A program made the translations under genes and the position numbers. Below the pieces are notes generated by a model. That model saw only the letters and a program-made list of their open reading frames with translations. It had not been told where the DNA came from and made no database searches. Shown here in pieces: positions 53,495-64,000 of a stretch of 64,000 nucleotides of DNA. Numbering within the stretch: the first letter of the stretch is position 1; every line of letters begins with the position of its first letter. The stretch is from Campylorhamphus procurvoides (Eukaryota; Chordata; Aves; Passeriformes; Dendrocolaptidae): contig WBMV01003343.1 in assembly GCA_013396655.1 (NCBI GenBank), positions 1,518,186 through 1,582,185 of the forward strand, read 5' to 3'.

Positions 53495-55799
53495 GAGTCT
53501 GGTGTTTGAAAGCTCATTCGTGCTGTTCAGTTAATCATAACAGCTAATTTATATCTTTTATTGTTCTGTGAACTTGAAACTTCTATTTCAGTGAGACCAG
53601 AGCAACAGATGATGCAAAATGTGCTCTTGTAAATGAACGTGGGTTGTGGCAAATGGAGGTAGGACATTCTACAGCTACAATCATTCCCAGTTAGGATATT
53701 GGAGTAAAAATTGCAGCACATTAAGAAAGCAATAACACTCAACAGGGTGTACATTCATCAGTCAATATGTATGCACAGGGAGCATGCAGGAGCACGAAGA
53801 GCAGCCAGCCATGCAGGCTTAGGTAACAATTACTCTGGTGCGGCGCATCAGGCCCTGCTGATCGAGCACACAAACCAGTGACGAGGAGAAACATCCACAA
53901 GCTCAGCTCTCACAGACTCCCAAGTGCTGCTATAGAATTGCCACACCAGCCTGGGCAAGCCACACGCTGCCTCTGGGGTCCTATTTTCCTTAAGGAAGAA
54001 AGGGATTAAACTGACAGACTTTCCCAGGGGAGTCACTTGTTCTGTACCAGGAAAGAGAGGCAGTACTTCTGCTACTGCTCATCCATAAGAAAGGATAATA
54101 TGTCCCCGCAGAGGGTGGTAGGGAAACTCCTTGTTAGCACAAGTGAGTCACTCACTATTTAAGGCTGGTAGGAAGGGGGAGCATGACCCTCTGTTCAGCA
54201 ACAGTGTTAATGTCCAGAAGGGTCCTCTCAATGATCAGAAGACAGAGCAAGCCATCATATCTACTCAAGGTTCTCACTGCGGATGACCTCTACTGTAGTT
54301 GCCCAGGACCATGTCTCTCTTGGTCATCACAGAGGTTGGCTCTGCAACCACATGGTACCAAATGATGTGCATTGCTCTGCTTCCCAGCAAAGAACCACCC
54401 TGCTAATGTAAGGAAGACCTCTGAGACACAGCCGGACCTTTCCGAGTCCAGTCCCTGATCAGCATACTCACCCCCTCACCCCTGACATCAGAATTGACAT
54501 TCAAAAATAGTATCAGAATTGAAAGCAATTAGTTTTGAGGTTTATTTCCTCTCCTCCCCCACTGTGTTTGCAATTGTGCTTTTATAGAAAAAAACTTGCA
54601 TTTCATATGTGCTAAGTTTTCTCTTTTATTTTTTTAAGCAACAAAAGCAACAAAAAAATATTAGGGCTAAAAGGAAAATAAAATTAGCAAGGCACACCTC
54701 AGGGAATCAGGCAGGTAATCCACAAAACAGCCTTCAAATGCTCCAGTTGATTGTTTGTCACACTCATGATGTACGTGCACATGATATGCATAAATCCACT
54801 TGCCTCATACAGAGAAAACAAAAAAGGAGTGAGTTCATGGACTGCTTTTCATTCACTTGCCATACACATGTTTCATTGCTGAGCATATGTATGCACGGCA
54901 CATAGACAAAGAACAGCAACAGTTACATATGGTGCCTACCGCTGTTAAGAGCCTGTCACACTGCACTTCCCAGTGTTTGAACCAGGGTAGGCTCATTTGA
55001 AAGGATTTTGCAAGCCACTCAGACTTTCATTTTGGAGGAAATGGATAGAAGAGGGTTACAGGACAGCTTTAATGTTATTTTTATGCACAATCATGAAGCT
55101 AAGTTCCCTTCCTTTCTCTCTCTCCCCTCTAGCTGACATCGCGGCATCTACTTGAGAGCACAAATTGACCAGGAGTCTGCATCTGCCAAAAACCTCTCCT
55201 TCTTAAGCTATATTCATCAGCCACTTCTTTTCCCTTTTTCTCTCTGCCCTTCAGGAATTAATTCAGTATTTTCCTTTCAATATATTCCTTTCCACAGACC
55301 ACATTTCTTTAATCTAAAAGTAAGCAAACATCTTGAACCAGGGAAAAGAAATTCCTCTTTCTACTGTCCTGCCAACAGCCAGGCATAAGTAGATCTAATA
55401 CACATCGTGTGTGAATAGATACAGGTATTGTAATTAGTGGAGTGCCAGGTCAGAATTTTTGAATGCAGTCTTCATGTGCACATTGATTTCAATGCTTTGT
55501 TCCCTAGATTTTCAGCAATTGAACCTGGGTTTTTTCACTGGCCAGTTTTCCAACTTCTTTTTTGTGATGTTTGACGTGATCTCAGAAAGTCTTTCACCAG
55601 ACAGGTCCACACATCACTAAAGGAACATCCAAACACAAAGTGAGCTGGTTGTTCCCTAGACCTTGTGTACTGTCACAGAAAGAGCACTGATGCACTGCAG
55701 TGGGCATTAGGATTGACCCTAAAATGCTTGCCCCTTTCTTATGTGAAACAACATGTAGCTAAAATCCTCCACATCTTATTCATGACTCAGAGGAATGAC
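53495..55799. other. Unique non-coding DNA, contains a faint MIR-like segment
   Basis: No gene is recognised. The longest frame is 98 codons (54609-54905, +) and has no known motif. A possible MIR remnant at 53880-54015 is listed separately. Confidence 0.55.
53880..54015 (+). mobile_element. Possible MIR-like SINE remnant
   Basis: The core at 53949-54008 (GCCTGGGCAAGCCACACGCT, then GCCTCTGGGGTCCTATTTTCC, AAGAAAGGGATTAA) follows the order of the MIR GACCTTGGGCAAGTCAC, GAGCCTCAGTTTCC and AAAATGGGGATAAT blocks. Upstream CAGCTCTCACAG is compatible with the AGCTCTGCCAC block. The sequence is strongly diverged and the assignment is tentative. Confidence 0.35.
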
Positions 55800-56208
55800 A
55801 CAAAATTGGAGGGATGGAATACCTCTTCTTTGAAGACAGGCTGAGACAGTTGGGTTTATCCAGTCTGGAGAAAAGAAGCCTCCTAGAAGACCTTAGGGAA
55901 ACTTTCCCGTACCTAAAGGGGGTTTTATAACAACACTGGGACCAAACTTTTTAGTCAGGGCCTGTTGTGATAGGACAAGGGCTAATGGTTTTAAACTAAA
56001 AGAGGGTTGATTTAGATTACCACAATGAGGGTGGTGAGACACTAGCACAGGTGACTCAGAGTGGTAGGAGGTGCCCCATCCCTGGAAACATTCAAGGTCT
56101 GGTTAGATGGGGCTCTGAGCCATGTTCTAGTTGAAGATGTCTCTGTTCATTGTAGTGAGCTTGTACTAATCAACCTTTAAAAGTCCCTTTCAACACATAT
56201 GATTTTAC
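55800..56208 (+). mobile_element. CR1 LINE 3' fragment
   Basis: The segment begins in the FADDTKLGG-distal to YEERLRxLGLxSLEKR part (GACAGGCTGAGACAGTTGGG, then CAGTCTGGAGAAAAGAAGCC). It continues through GACCTTAGGGAAACTTTCC, GTGATAGGACAAGGGCTAATGG, TTTTAAACTAAAAGAGGGTTG and GGTGGTGAGACACTAGCACAGG to CCCCATCCCTGGAAACATTC, which is standard CR1 wording around HWxRLPxxxxxxPSLExF. The 3' UTR is recognisable (TTTAAAAGTCCCTTTCAACA), but the tail octamers have decayed. Internal deletions remove the region around the RT end, and no frame survives. Confidence 0.9.
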
Positions 56209-59200
56209 GAATAAAGCAATTTTTATTTATTTTTAAACAGATACAACTATTGTCTTTTTATTAAAATAAATAAATGCAAGCAGTGTGAATTAGAAGCCTC
56301 TGAAGAGTCAGCACATATAGAGGAAATTAATATCATCATAGCTAAGTGGAAAATATCCTGCCATTATAAGCCTGGTCTTGTCTCCCTGTCACTATTTAGC
56401 TTTGCAAAAGTGAAACCAGTCTCTTTGAATTTTCATGGGCCAGATTTGATGAGAATGTGAAATTTGGTCAGAAAGTTTGGGGTTAAATGAGAAAAAAAAA
56501 CATCTAGGCAAGGTAGCATTTGTACTTCTTCTCTTTTCTTTGACCATCTTTAGGTGCATTGGCATGCTGTGAAGAACCACCAGTCATCCTTTTCCTAGAA
56601 CACCTGGTACCTTTCCAAAGGAAAGGAAAGGAAGCTGGTCACACACTCTGTAAAGAGCTTCTCACCTGGCCCATGCCTTGCAGCTTGTGCTCAGGACAAG
56701 CACTGGTTTACTTCTGTGAGTATTATGGACTTTGTATACATAAAATACACATTTACCACAATGGAGACATGGCCTCAGTATAGACTTTAAAAAAATCCCA
56801 CAAAAGCAGACAGGTTGCAAGAAGCTGGCCAGAATGGGATACTATTGAAGTTGTATCTGGGAAGGAGGGTTTGATCAGATGAGCAGCTGCTCCATAAGTG
56901 CTCACAACTTCTGAGTGGTGAGCTGTCAAGAGCAGCTTACACAGCAGATTTGGTGGTTTGGTTAGACTGGCTTCAAGATGAAAAAGACATATTATTTTGG
57001 TGCAGAGATGGGCATTTTTTAGGCAAGAGGTCAGCAGCCTCTCAAAATCTCAACAATGCCAATCTATGCATAGCTTCAGAGGATGGGGCTGGTGTGGGTG
57101 GAACAGGAGGAGGAAAGCCACATACAGAGAGAAAACAGATACATGGAGGGATGCAACACAGTTCCCTTCCCTGTATGTACACAGCAACAGGATCCCTTTA
57201 TCTCTTTCATCTTTGAATAAGGTTGAGCTCAGATTTCTATTGCTGCAGGTCAGGCCCTTGCTTTCTGCTTCTGAATGCAATAAAGTGCAATGTTCTACAA
57301 CTCTGTAAGCATTTTAAATTACTTCACATATGGTTTTGAATGCTTGACAGATTTATATTAAATAGAAATGGGTTTTATGAAATAACTATGTGAAAATGTT
57401 TCTTTGCAAATCACTGTGTCAGCTGTGAGCAGAACTTAAACCCAGGGTTTGAATATACCAATCATAGCTTCAATTTTGTGTTAGGCTATCTGAAAAGCCT
57501 TAGGGAAATAAAAAACAAACCCACAAACATTTCAGCTTATGATCCGCCAAGGGGTTAAGCTGAAGGACAAGAACAGAAATATAATTTTAATTGCTCATAT
57601 TTTTCCTAGCTACTCCAGGAGATTCTGCCTCATAAATTCTCATGACAATTGCATAATGCTGAACCTATCTGTTGGGAATCCCAAAGGGAATACTTAACCC
57701 TTTTACTTTCTCTAAGTTTGCTAATTAATTCTATTTCTTTCAGCAGGAGGAGGCAGCTTACCCAAATGACCAGTCCTGAAACAAACACTGACGTAGGTAC
57801 TGTACTATACTGTACGTGCTCTGTGCTTTCAATTTCCTTGCCTGGGTCACAAAGGAATAGGCAAACTCATTCAGGTAAAATTAGAATTGACCCAAACCTT
57901 GCTATTTAAATAGGTTTTTGAAACATTAGGGTGTATTAACCACTGCTTTGCAGGTCGAATGCAGTGGCTTGTGTTTAAGCTAATGTCCCACCGAAGTCAC
58001 TATGGGAAGGGTAGAATTAGACCCTGGGTAGTTTGTTTTCCCCAGCAGTGGCTGCCTGCTAATTGCAACTGTTGAATGTATGCATATTCATTACACCACG
58101 GAGTTTGGGAAGCTGCACTGTCTGCAGCTAATGTGCTGAATCAGATAGTAAATCAGACTGATTAAGATACACACTTTGGTTTAAAAGACACACTAATCAC
58201 ACAGCTTTATCTTTGGAACTGACTTTCATATCACAACACAAGGGAAGCTGTAAGAAGACAGGGACCTGAAGAGGTGTCTAATGTCAACCTCCAGTGGCAG
58301 TGGGGGAAGCCAAGTGTCTCCTGCAGGACTGACAACCAGCACAGCCACTGCAGCAGGAGGACCAAGAGTACTCCTTGCAGAGACCCAGTGATCTCAGATT
58401 TCCCACAGCTCCTCCTGGCTGCTACCATGCTCTAGCCACGGAGGAGTAGAAACTCTTAGGAGGCTCCAGCAGGATTCTGCAGAGCAATCTTTGTCACCTA
58501 GGAGCTAACTCAGCCCAGTGCTTGTGACTCCTGTTATTTTTAACATTATTCACAAGGGGGTTGCATGTGACAAAGCTTTGCTTTGTGGTAAGCTAGAGAC
58601 AGTCAGCTGGAGAAGGCTAAACCCTATCACTGAATAGATACACCATAAAATATACACTGCAAACCATGCCGCATCCTTAGAAGACCTGGGGGATTTATGG
58701 TATGAGATTCTGGGGAGTGTGTGCAGACGCAGGTATGTTGGGACCTGTTTCTGCTCCTCATACTCATTCTGTGCCACAGAAGAAAATATGCATGAAGCTG
58801 CTCTGCTGTATGCACGATGGGGCTCCTTTTCACCTTAACGCACCTTTCTTTGCTTGGCTCTCAGATACGCTGCAGGTGTAAATGCACTCCTAAGAGATGA
58901 CTGTGGAGAATGCTTGTGGATTCATTATAGAGCACCTTTGGAATAATATCTGCATTCAGTGTTAGCCATTTCATGTCTCTCTGTCCTATAGGAAAGGAGT
59001 CCTTCCTTACACAAGTAGTTCTGCATCTGCCTGGAAGCCAAGCGTGGGAGAAGAACAAGACTCCTATAAATGTGCTCAGTGAGTTAAGCTGTTTGTTTTG
59101 TGATAAATAGCATACTATGCTGATACCTTCAAGTGTTTAACATTTATGACTCACAATTTAAAGCCTGAAGCACGTAGTGGTGTTTGCTTCCAGATTTAAC

Positions 59201-60583
59201 CTTCTTAAGCCCTCTTTGCTTGTACTCCAGACTCATTTAGCTTGACAGTTATGTGAATTCCAGCCATTGGACTGAAATTGCCATCCTGGTTTGAATGAGC
59301 AATGCTTCTCCTTTGACAACAACGACCTCTGGAAAGGTGCATGCACATAAAAAAAAGCACATTTTGGTTTCAAAGTCTGTCAAGTGTTTGCAAACACCTC
59401 TCATTTTTCATCTGGTTTACTCTCAGCCTTCTCTGTATAGAAGTAAAAGAAGTGGGAGGAAACTATCCTCTACTTACATCTCTCTAGCTATGCCACCATC
59501 AGCAGCAATATATACAAAGGCACTGTGGTCTGTAAGGTGTGATTGGAAGAATGTGTTGGACTTCCCTATTCTGCCACAGGTTTTGTCAGATCTGCCAGCT
59601 TTGTCTTGCCTTCCTCTGGCTCCCCTGATACACAGATATCCAACAGAAGCACATCTGCTGCATTTGTGCAGAACAGACACATGCTAGTGCAAACATGATG
59701 GCAAAGCTCATTTCCAGGAGAGGTCTCCAAAGTAACATCAAAACCCTAACAAATACAATGAATTAAACTCTAGATCAAAAGAATCGGCATCTGGGATGAA
59801 CTTGTATCCCATTCTGTGTGTTAAGCTTTTTCTTCATCCTACTTATTTGACAGCAAACTTAAGTTTTAGCTATCCTTAAAGCCTGAAATAGTTCAGAACT
59901 GTACACTAGCACCTCAAGCCTTTGTCTAGCAAGTACTAATGCTCCTGAAATACACCATCTTCCATCTCTAAAATAGCCACCATGCTCACAGCCTGTGTAT
60001 TACTCACCTTCACTTGAATTACCCACAGAGTCAGGCTGGGAAGACAGCAGCGATGCAAGAAACAGATGCGATATATTAGTCATCCTAATAATAATAACTA
60101 GGGGAAAAAGCAGTGAATTAGGAAGCAGAAGTAGGGAAACATTTCAATTGAGATTTGAACGCCCAGGACAGAGGTTGGCATAGGTTTGAGAGACAGACCT
60201 CTTACCAGCCAAAGTCAAGCTGTGTGGCAGGTCAGAGAGATGGTCAGAAGCAGAGCAAGATAGACAAGTTAGCCTGGAGCAATCCACAGAGTAACATATA
60301 ATTAAAACACAGTGTGAGTGGGCAGTGCTGTGTGGTCAATCCTAAATTAGCAGAGAACTCAGCGTGGAAAAGTGTAAGCATGCCCTGAAATAACACTGGC
60401 AAAAAAAAGGCAAAAGATGACAAAAAGCAGCATTTGGCACATATTTCAGTGACTGTAGAGCAAGCAGCAGGGACAGTCAGAAAGGAATGACTATGAGAAA
60501 TAATTCCAATATGATGGGGTGGCATAGCTGCACACAGGAAGGGAAGGAAGTCTGTAGCTTTTGTGTCATCCTGCCTTTACCAC
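56209..60583. other. Unique non-coding DNA, candidate conserved element at 57950-58180
   Basis: No exon is recognised. The longest frame is 130 codons (59295-59687, +) and has no known motif. Within 58054-58165 the words GCTAATTGCAACTG, ATGTATGCATATTCATTA, GCAGCTAATGTGC and GACTGATTAAGATA put several homeodomain/POU-like sites close together in otherwise complex DNA, which is compatible with an enhancer. Confidence 0.5.
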
Positions 60584-60995
60584 TGTCCTGGTTTTTGCAA
60601 TATCTGGGAGGGGGCATGGCCAGGACCCTAATGTTATTCAATACCACCTCGAGTCTTTGCCAGGGGTGGGGGAAAGGGGACTTCTCTTGTTTCTGAGGAG
60701 AAAGGCATTCCTTCCAGTTGAGAGAAAATATGGTGGGTGGAATGGTCAGGTATTTGCTTATTTTGGGGGGCTTTCCCATGTAAATTGCTTCTTTGTCTTA
60801 TACATTTTGTTAATAATATTGTTGCTGTTACTGTTTGTTTTCTTATCTCATTGCTGTTTTCAGTAAATTTTTCTTATTTTAACTTGTGATCTTTGCCTTT
60901 TATGCCTCCAGCTGGAAGGGGTGGGGAGTGGGTGAGTGGCAACAGGGTTTTAGTGGGAGCACTGCATTGGAGAATACCATTCCTAAACCATGACA
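60584..60995 (+). mobile_element. Solo LTR of an avian ERVL-like endogenous retrovirus
   Basis: A 412-bp unit bounded by TGTCCTGG and CCATGACA, giving a TGTC...GACA terminal inverted repeat. The internal order matches avian ERVL-type LTRs I recognise. It has TCTGGGAGGGGGCATGGCCAGG near the 5' end, an AT-rich TTAATAATATTGTTGCTGTT stretch at about 60810-60830, then TTTCAGTAAATTTTTCTTAT, then a G-rich GGAAGGGGTGGGGAGTGGGTG block before the end. The flanks ACCAC and GTCAC share only CAC-type ends, so the target-site duplication is unclear. No primer-binding site or retroviral gene follows, so it is a solo LTR left by recombination. Confidence 0.75.
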
Positions 60996-61987
60996 GTCAC
61001 TAAGCAAGTAAAAACCCGTAAGAGGGTGGGGACAACAGTGGTTTGTAAACACAAAGGATGACTGAGCATTTCAGTTACCTCTTGGCAACTAAAGATGCTA
61101 CAGAGACTCTTTGTACCAGCCAGGAGGTGCCACTATTGATGCCCAAGCTACCATCTCCACCACCTACCTCTCCATTAGCAGAAGAGGATAGCCCTCTTTA
61201 TCAACCACAAGGCATTTTCCTGGGCTCATATTTTCAGCAACTATTTCTTCTTTAAAAGGCACCTTGATGTTGATGTCCTGAATGACCCCTCTTTCCACAG
61301 TGCTCATACTTTAAACCTAAGTCAGAGCAGAAGGGACAAAAAGGATTACAAGAGGAGCATTTGAGAGAGAAAAAACAGAACAAAGACATCCTTTGTGCTC
61401 TCAAAGCCTCTCTGATCAGGTTCTGTAGGTTTGCAACAGTCACTGCCAGAGAAACTCACATGGCAGAGAAACTCTCTTCACCTCTTGGTCAGCAGCAGCC
61501 TCTGACTCCAAAGCAGATTCTTGCCCTTGCTTGCTTGTCTCCCCTTTGTAAACCAACATTGCTGCACAATGGATCACTTTTAGGATACTACTATATCAAG
61601 CCATACAACCTCACTGGTTCGTGCAAAGCATGTTAGATATCTATAGGAGGGAAAGATATCCCTTAGAGGAACCTAAAGAGCACAGTATCAAACAGGCAAA
61701 TGCCATTTCATTTTTAAGATGGAAACAAACAAGTGCCTCAGAGGAAATGGTTTTCAGTATTTTTTTTCAAAAGTAGATTTTGTAGGATGATTTAGATATA
61801 GCCTGTGTTAGTAAGAAGATATCATCTTAAGCAGAGTATGGTATCGAATAGGCAAATGCCACTTCCTTTTTAAGAAGAAAACAAACAAGTGCTTCAGAGA
61901 AAATGGCTTTCAATATTTTATTTTCAAAAGTAGATTTTGTAGGATGATGTAGCTAGCCTGTTTTAGTAAGAAGATATCATCTTAAGC
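60615..61987. repeat. Left copy of a 1373-bp near-identical duplication
   Basis: The block is repeated at 62145-63517 with a constant offset of 1530. By eye I find three substitutions: T60759/C62289, A61380/T62910 and T61578/A63108. It contains most of the ERVL-like LTR, about 680 bp of unrecognised single-copy-like DNA, and the first two units of the ~155-bp tandem repeat. Open frames in the middle (61058-61255 and 61361-61636, +) match no family I know and are unlikely to be genes. Confidence 0.95.
60996..61673. other. Unrecognised segment between the LTR and the 155-bp repeats
   Basis: Two short + strand frames, 65 codons (61058-61255) and 91 codons (61361-61636), lie here. The first is Pro-rich (PKLPSPPPTSPLAEED) with no membrane or catalytic motif. 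Neither has a recognisable domain, and both recur unchanged or nearly so in the right-hand copy. The segment could be flanking genomic DNA or a non-coding part of a larger element. Confidence 0.5.
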
Positions 61988-62143
61988 AGAGTATGGTATC
62001 GAATAGGCAAATGCCACTTCCTTTTTAAGAAGAAAACAAACAAGTGCTTCAGAGAAAATGGCTTTCAATATTTTATTTTCAAAAGTAGATTTTGTAGGAT
62101 GATTTAGATATAGCCTGTGTTAGTAAGAAGATATCATCTTAAG
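61674..62143. repeat. Three tandem units of ~155 bp
   Basis: Units r1 (61674-61830), r2 (61831-61985) and r3 (61986-62143) share GGCAAATGCCA, AAACAAACAAGTGC, TCAAAAGTAGATTTTGTAGG and AAGAAGATATCATCTTAAG. r2 differs from r1 in its tail (GATGATGTAGCTAGCCTG against GATGATTTAGATATAGCC). r3 has the head of r2 and the tail of r1, as unequal exchange between r1- and r2-type units would give. The array stops at the ambiguous base 62144. Confidence 0.9.
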
Positions 62144-62144
62144 N
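62144..62144. other. Single ambiguous base (N) at the duplication junction
   Basis: This is the only non-ACGT base I noticed. It falls exactly between the end of repeat unit r3 and the start of the second copy of the duplicated block, which then begins mid-LTR. This position is typical of a placeholder gap between two joined contigs. Confidence 0.95.
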
Positions 62145-62525
62145 CATGGCCAGGACCCTAATGTTATTCAATACCACCTCGAGTCTTTGCCAGGGGTGGG
62201 GGAAAGGGGACTTCTCTTGTTTCTGAGGAGAAAGGCATTCCTTCCAGTTGAGAGAAAATATGGTGGGTGGAATGGTCAGGTATTTGCTCATTTTGGGGGG
62301 CTTTCCCATGTAAATTGCTTCTTTGTCTTATACATTTTGTTAATAATATTGTTGCTGTTACTGTTTGTTTTCTTATCTCATTGCTGTTTTCAGTAAATTT
62401 TTCTTATTTTAACTTGTGATCTTTGCCTTTTATGCCTCCAGCTGGAAGGGGTGGGGAGTGGGTGAGTGGCAACAGGGTTTTAGTGGGAGCACTGCATTGG
62501 AGAATACCATTCCTAAACCATGACA
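62145..62525 (+). mobile_element. Second copy of the ERVL-like LTR, lacking its first 31 bp
   Basis: Identical to 60615-60995 except for one base (62289). It begins abruptly with CATGGCCAGG right after the N, so the TGTCCTGG end is absent, and it finishes at the same CCATGACA end. The missing 5' end coincides with the N rather than with a retroviral boundary, so the truncation reflects the duplication or assembly event, not a separate integration. Confidence 0.85.
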
Positions 62526-63517
62526 GTCACTAAGCAAGTAAAAACCCGTAAGAGGGTGGGGACAACAGTGGTTTGTAAACACAAAGGATGACTGAGCATT
62601 TCAGTTACCTCTTGGCAACTAAAGATGCTACAGAGACTCTTTGTACCAGCCAGGAGGTGCCACTATTGATGCCCAAGCTACCATCTCCACCACCTACCTC
62701 TCCATTAGCAGAAGAGGATAGCCCTCTTTATCAACCACAAGGCATTTTCCTGGGCTCATATTTTCAGCAACTATTTCTTCTTTAAAAGGCACCTTGATGT
62801 TGATGTCCTGAATGACCCCTCTTTCCACAGTGCTCATACTTTAAACCTAAGTCAGAGCAGAAGGGACAAAAAGGATTACAAGAGGAGCATTTGAGAGAGA
62901 AAAAACAGATCAAAGACATCCTTTGTGCTCTCAAAGCCTCTCTGATCAGGTTCTGTAGGTTTGCAACAGTCACTGCCAGAGAAACTCACATGGCAGAGAA
63001 ACTCTCTTCACCTCTTGGTCAGCAGCAGCCTCTGACTCCAAAGCAGATTCTTGCCCTTGCTTGCTTGTCTCCCCTTTGTAAACCAACATTGCTGCACAAT
63101 GGATCACATTTAGGATACTACTATATCAAGCCATACAACCTCACTGGTTCGTGCAAAGCATGTTAGATATCTATAGGAGGGAAAGATATCCCTTAGAGGA
63201 ACCTAAAGAGCACAGTATCAAACAGGCAAATGCCATTTCATTTTTAAGATGGAAACAAACAAGTGCCTCAGAGGAAATGGTTTTCAGTATTTTTTTTCAA
63301 AAGTAGATTTTGTAGGATGATTTAGATATAGCCTGTGTTAGTAAGAAGATATCATCTTAAGCAGAGTATGGTATCGAATAGGCAAATGCCACTTCCTTTT
63401 TAAGAAGAAAACAAACAAGTGCTTCAGAGAAAATGGCTTTCAATATTTTATTTTCAAAAGTAGATTTTGTAGGATGATGTAGCTAGCCTGTTTTAGTAAG
63501 AAGATATCATCTTAAGC
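62145..63517. repeat. Right copy of the 1373-bp near-identical duplication
   Basis: Mirrors 60615-61987 in the same orientation. It ends with only two ~155-bp units (63204-63360 and 63361-63517), corresponding to r1 and r2 of the left copy. It then passes directly into unique sequence starting CTGAGGCAAGGG, where the left copy continues into r3. Confidence 0.95.
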
Positions 63518-64000
63518 CTGAGGCAAGGGAATAGGAAGAAGCAGCATGCTGCATAGGCAGACCCTTTGCCAACAGCAGAGATTAACTAGCATGCAGATAT
63601 ACTTCATAAGGGTTCATATGGATGTTGGGCCACGAAGAGAGACTGCAGTTAAGTGGAAATAAGCTTTGCTGAATACATGAAATGCCAAAGGATCTGCAGA
63701 GGAACTCTTAGCAGAAAGAGCCATTAATCACTGTAGCCAGCTGCATCCCATATACAGTGCTCACCTTGTGAACCTGAAAAATATTACTGTAATAAGAAAA
63801 AAGACGTCCTTCAAAAGCTTCTTCAGGTGCCCTACACAGAGACTGCAGTAATTCTTTGGGATGGATTATTTTCTGGCTGTATTTCTTAGTAGCTGGATTC
63901 CTCGGCTCCATTTCCAACAGCAGCTGACATAACTAACATCACTTTCATCTGTCGCAGTCACCTTCCCCTATCTTTTCCCTATAAAAAGAGCTCAGACAAG
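63518..64000. other. Unique DNA to the window edge
   Basis: No gene or repeat is recognised. A TATA-like CTATAAAAAGAG lies at about 63980 near the edge, but the downstream context is outside the window, so nothing can be concluded. Confidence 0.5.

Noticed and set aside
57991..58030. Resemblance to a widespread amniote repeat wording (GAAGTCACTATGGGAA...)
   Set aside because: Too short and degraded to assign. Similar faint words at 3460, 15870 and 55480 were also left out.
61058..61255. Recurrence of the same frame at 62588-62785 as evidence for a duplicated gene
   Set aside because: The recurrence is explained by the whole-block duplication, not by selection on the frame.
1..64000. CRISPR arrays, tRNA, rRNA, bacterial operons or an intact retrovirus
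   Set aside because: No regularly spaced repeats, no tRNA B-box with a foldable context, no rRNA wording, and no gag, pol or env frames were found.

Overview
This is a gene-poor stretch of a vertebrate nuclear genome, almost certainly from a bird. The best evidence is a set of CR1 (chicken repeat 1) LINE copies, which reach the diagnostic avian 3' tail of ATTCTATGATTCTGTGATTC type, and an LTR with the TGTCCTGG...CCATGACA ends of avian ERVL-like elements. There is no bacterial, phage, plasmid or CRISPR architecture. I recognise no cellular protein-coding gene, tRNA or rRNA. The open reading frames are short, start at random methionines, and either lie inside decayed retroelements or match no family I know. 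The window is best read as intergenic or long-intron DNA.

Layout. 0.1-1.1 kb: a 5'-truncated CR1 on the + strand with an intact 3' tail. 1.1-6.1 kb: unique AT-rich DNA. 6.1-6.7 kb: a very old CR1/L3-like remnant. 6.7-20.1 kb: unique DNA with small local repeats and one cryptic CRE+TATA pair. 20.1-21.3 kb: a CR1 copy retaining the Ala-Asp-Asp reverse transcriptase site but broken by stops and frameshifts. 23.4-24.0 kb: a CR1 copy on the - strand. 35.2-36.6 kb: dispersed pieces of an ancient CR1. 39.6-40.1 kb and 55.8-56.2 kb: two more CR1 3' fragments. 43.1 and 53.9 kb: faint MIR-like SINE remnants. 52.6-53.5 kb: a possible old LTR. 60.6-63.5 kb: a solo ERVL-like LTR whose 3' part, with adjacent DNA and ~155-bp tandem units, is present twice at an exact 1530-bp offset with a single N at the junction.

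Nothing here forms an operon or pathway. The main structure is the duplicated block at the right end. It is either a recent tandem duplication or, as I think more likely, two overlapping haplotype contigs placed end to end by the assembler. A few homeodomain-motif-rich stretches (16.3, 37.2-37.6 and 58.0-58.2 kb) look like candidate conserved regulatory DNA, but this cannot be proven from one sequence.
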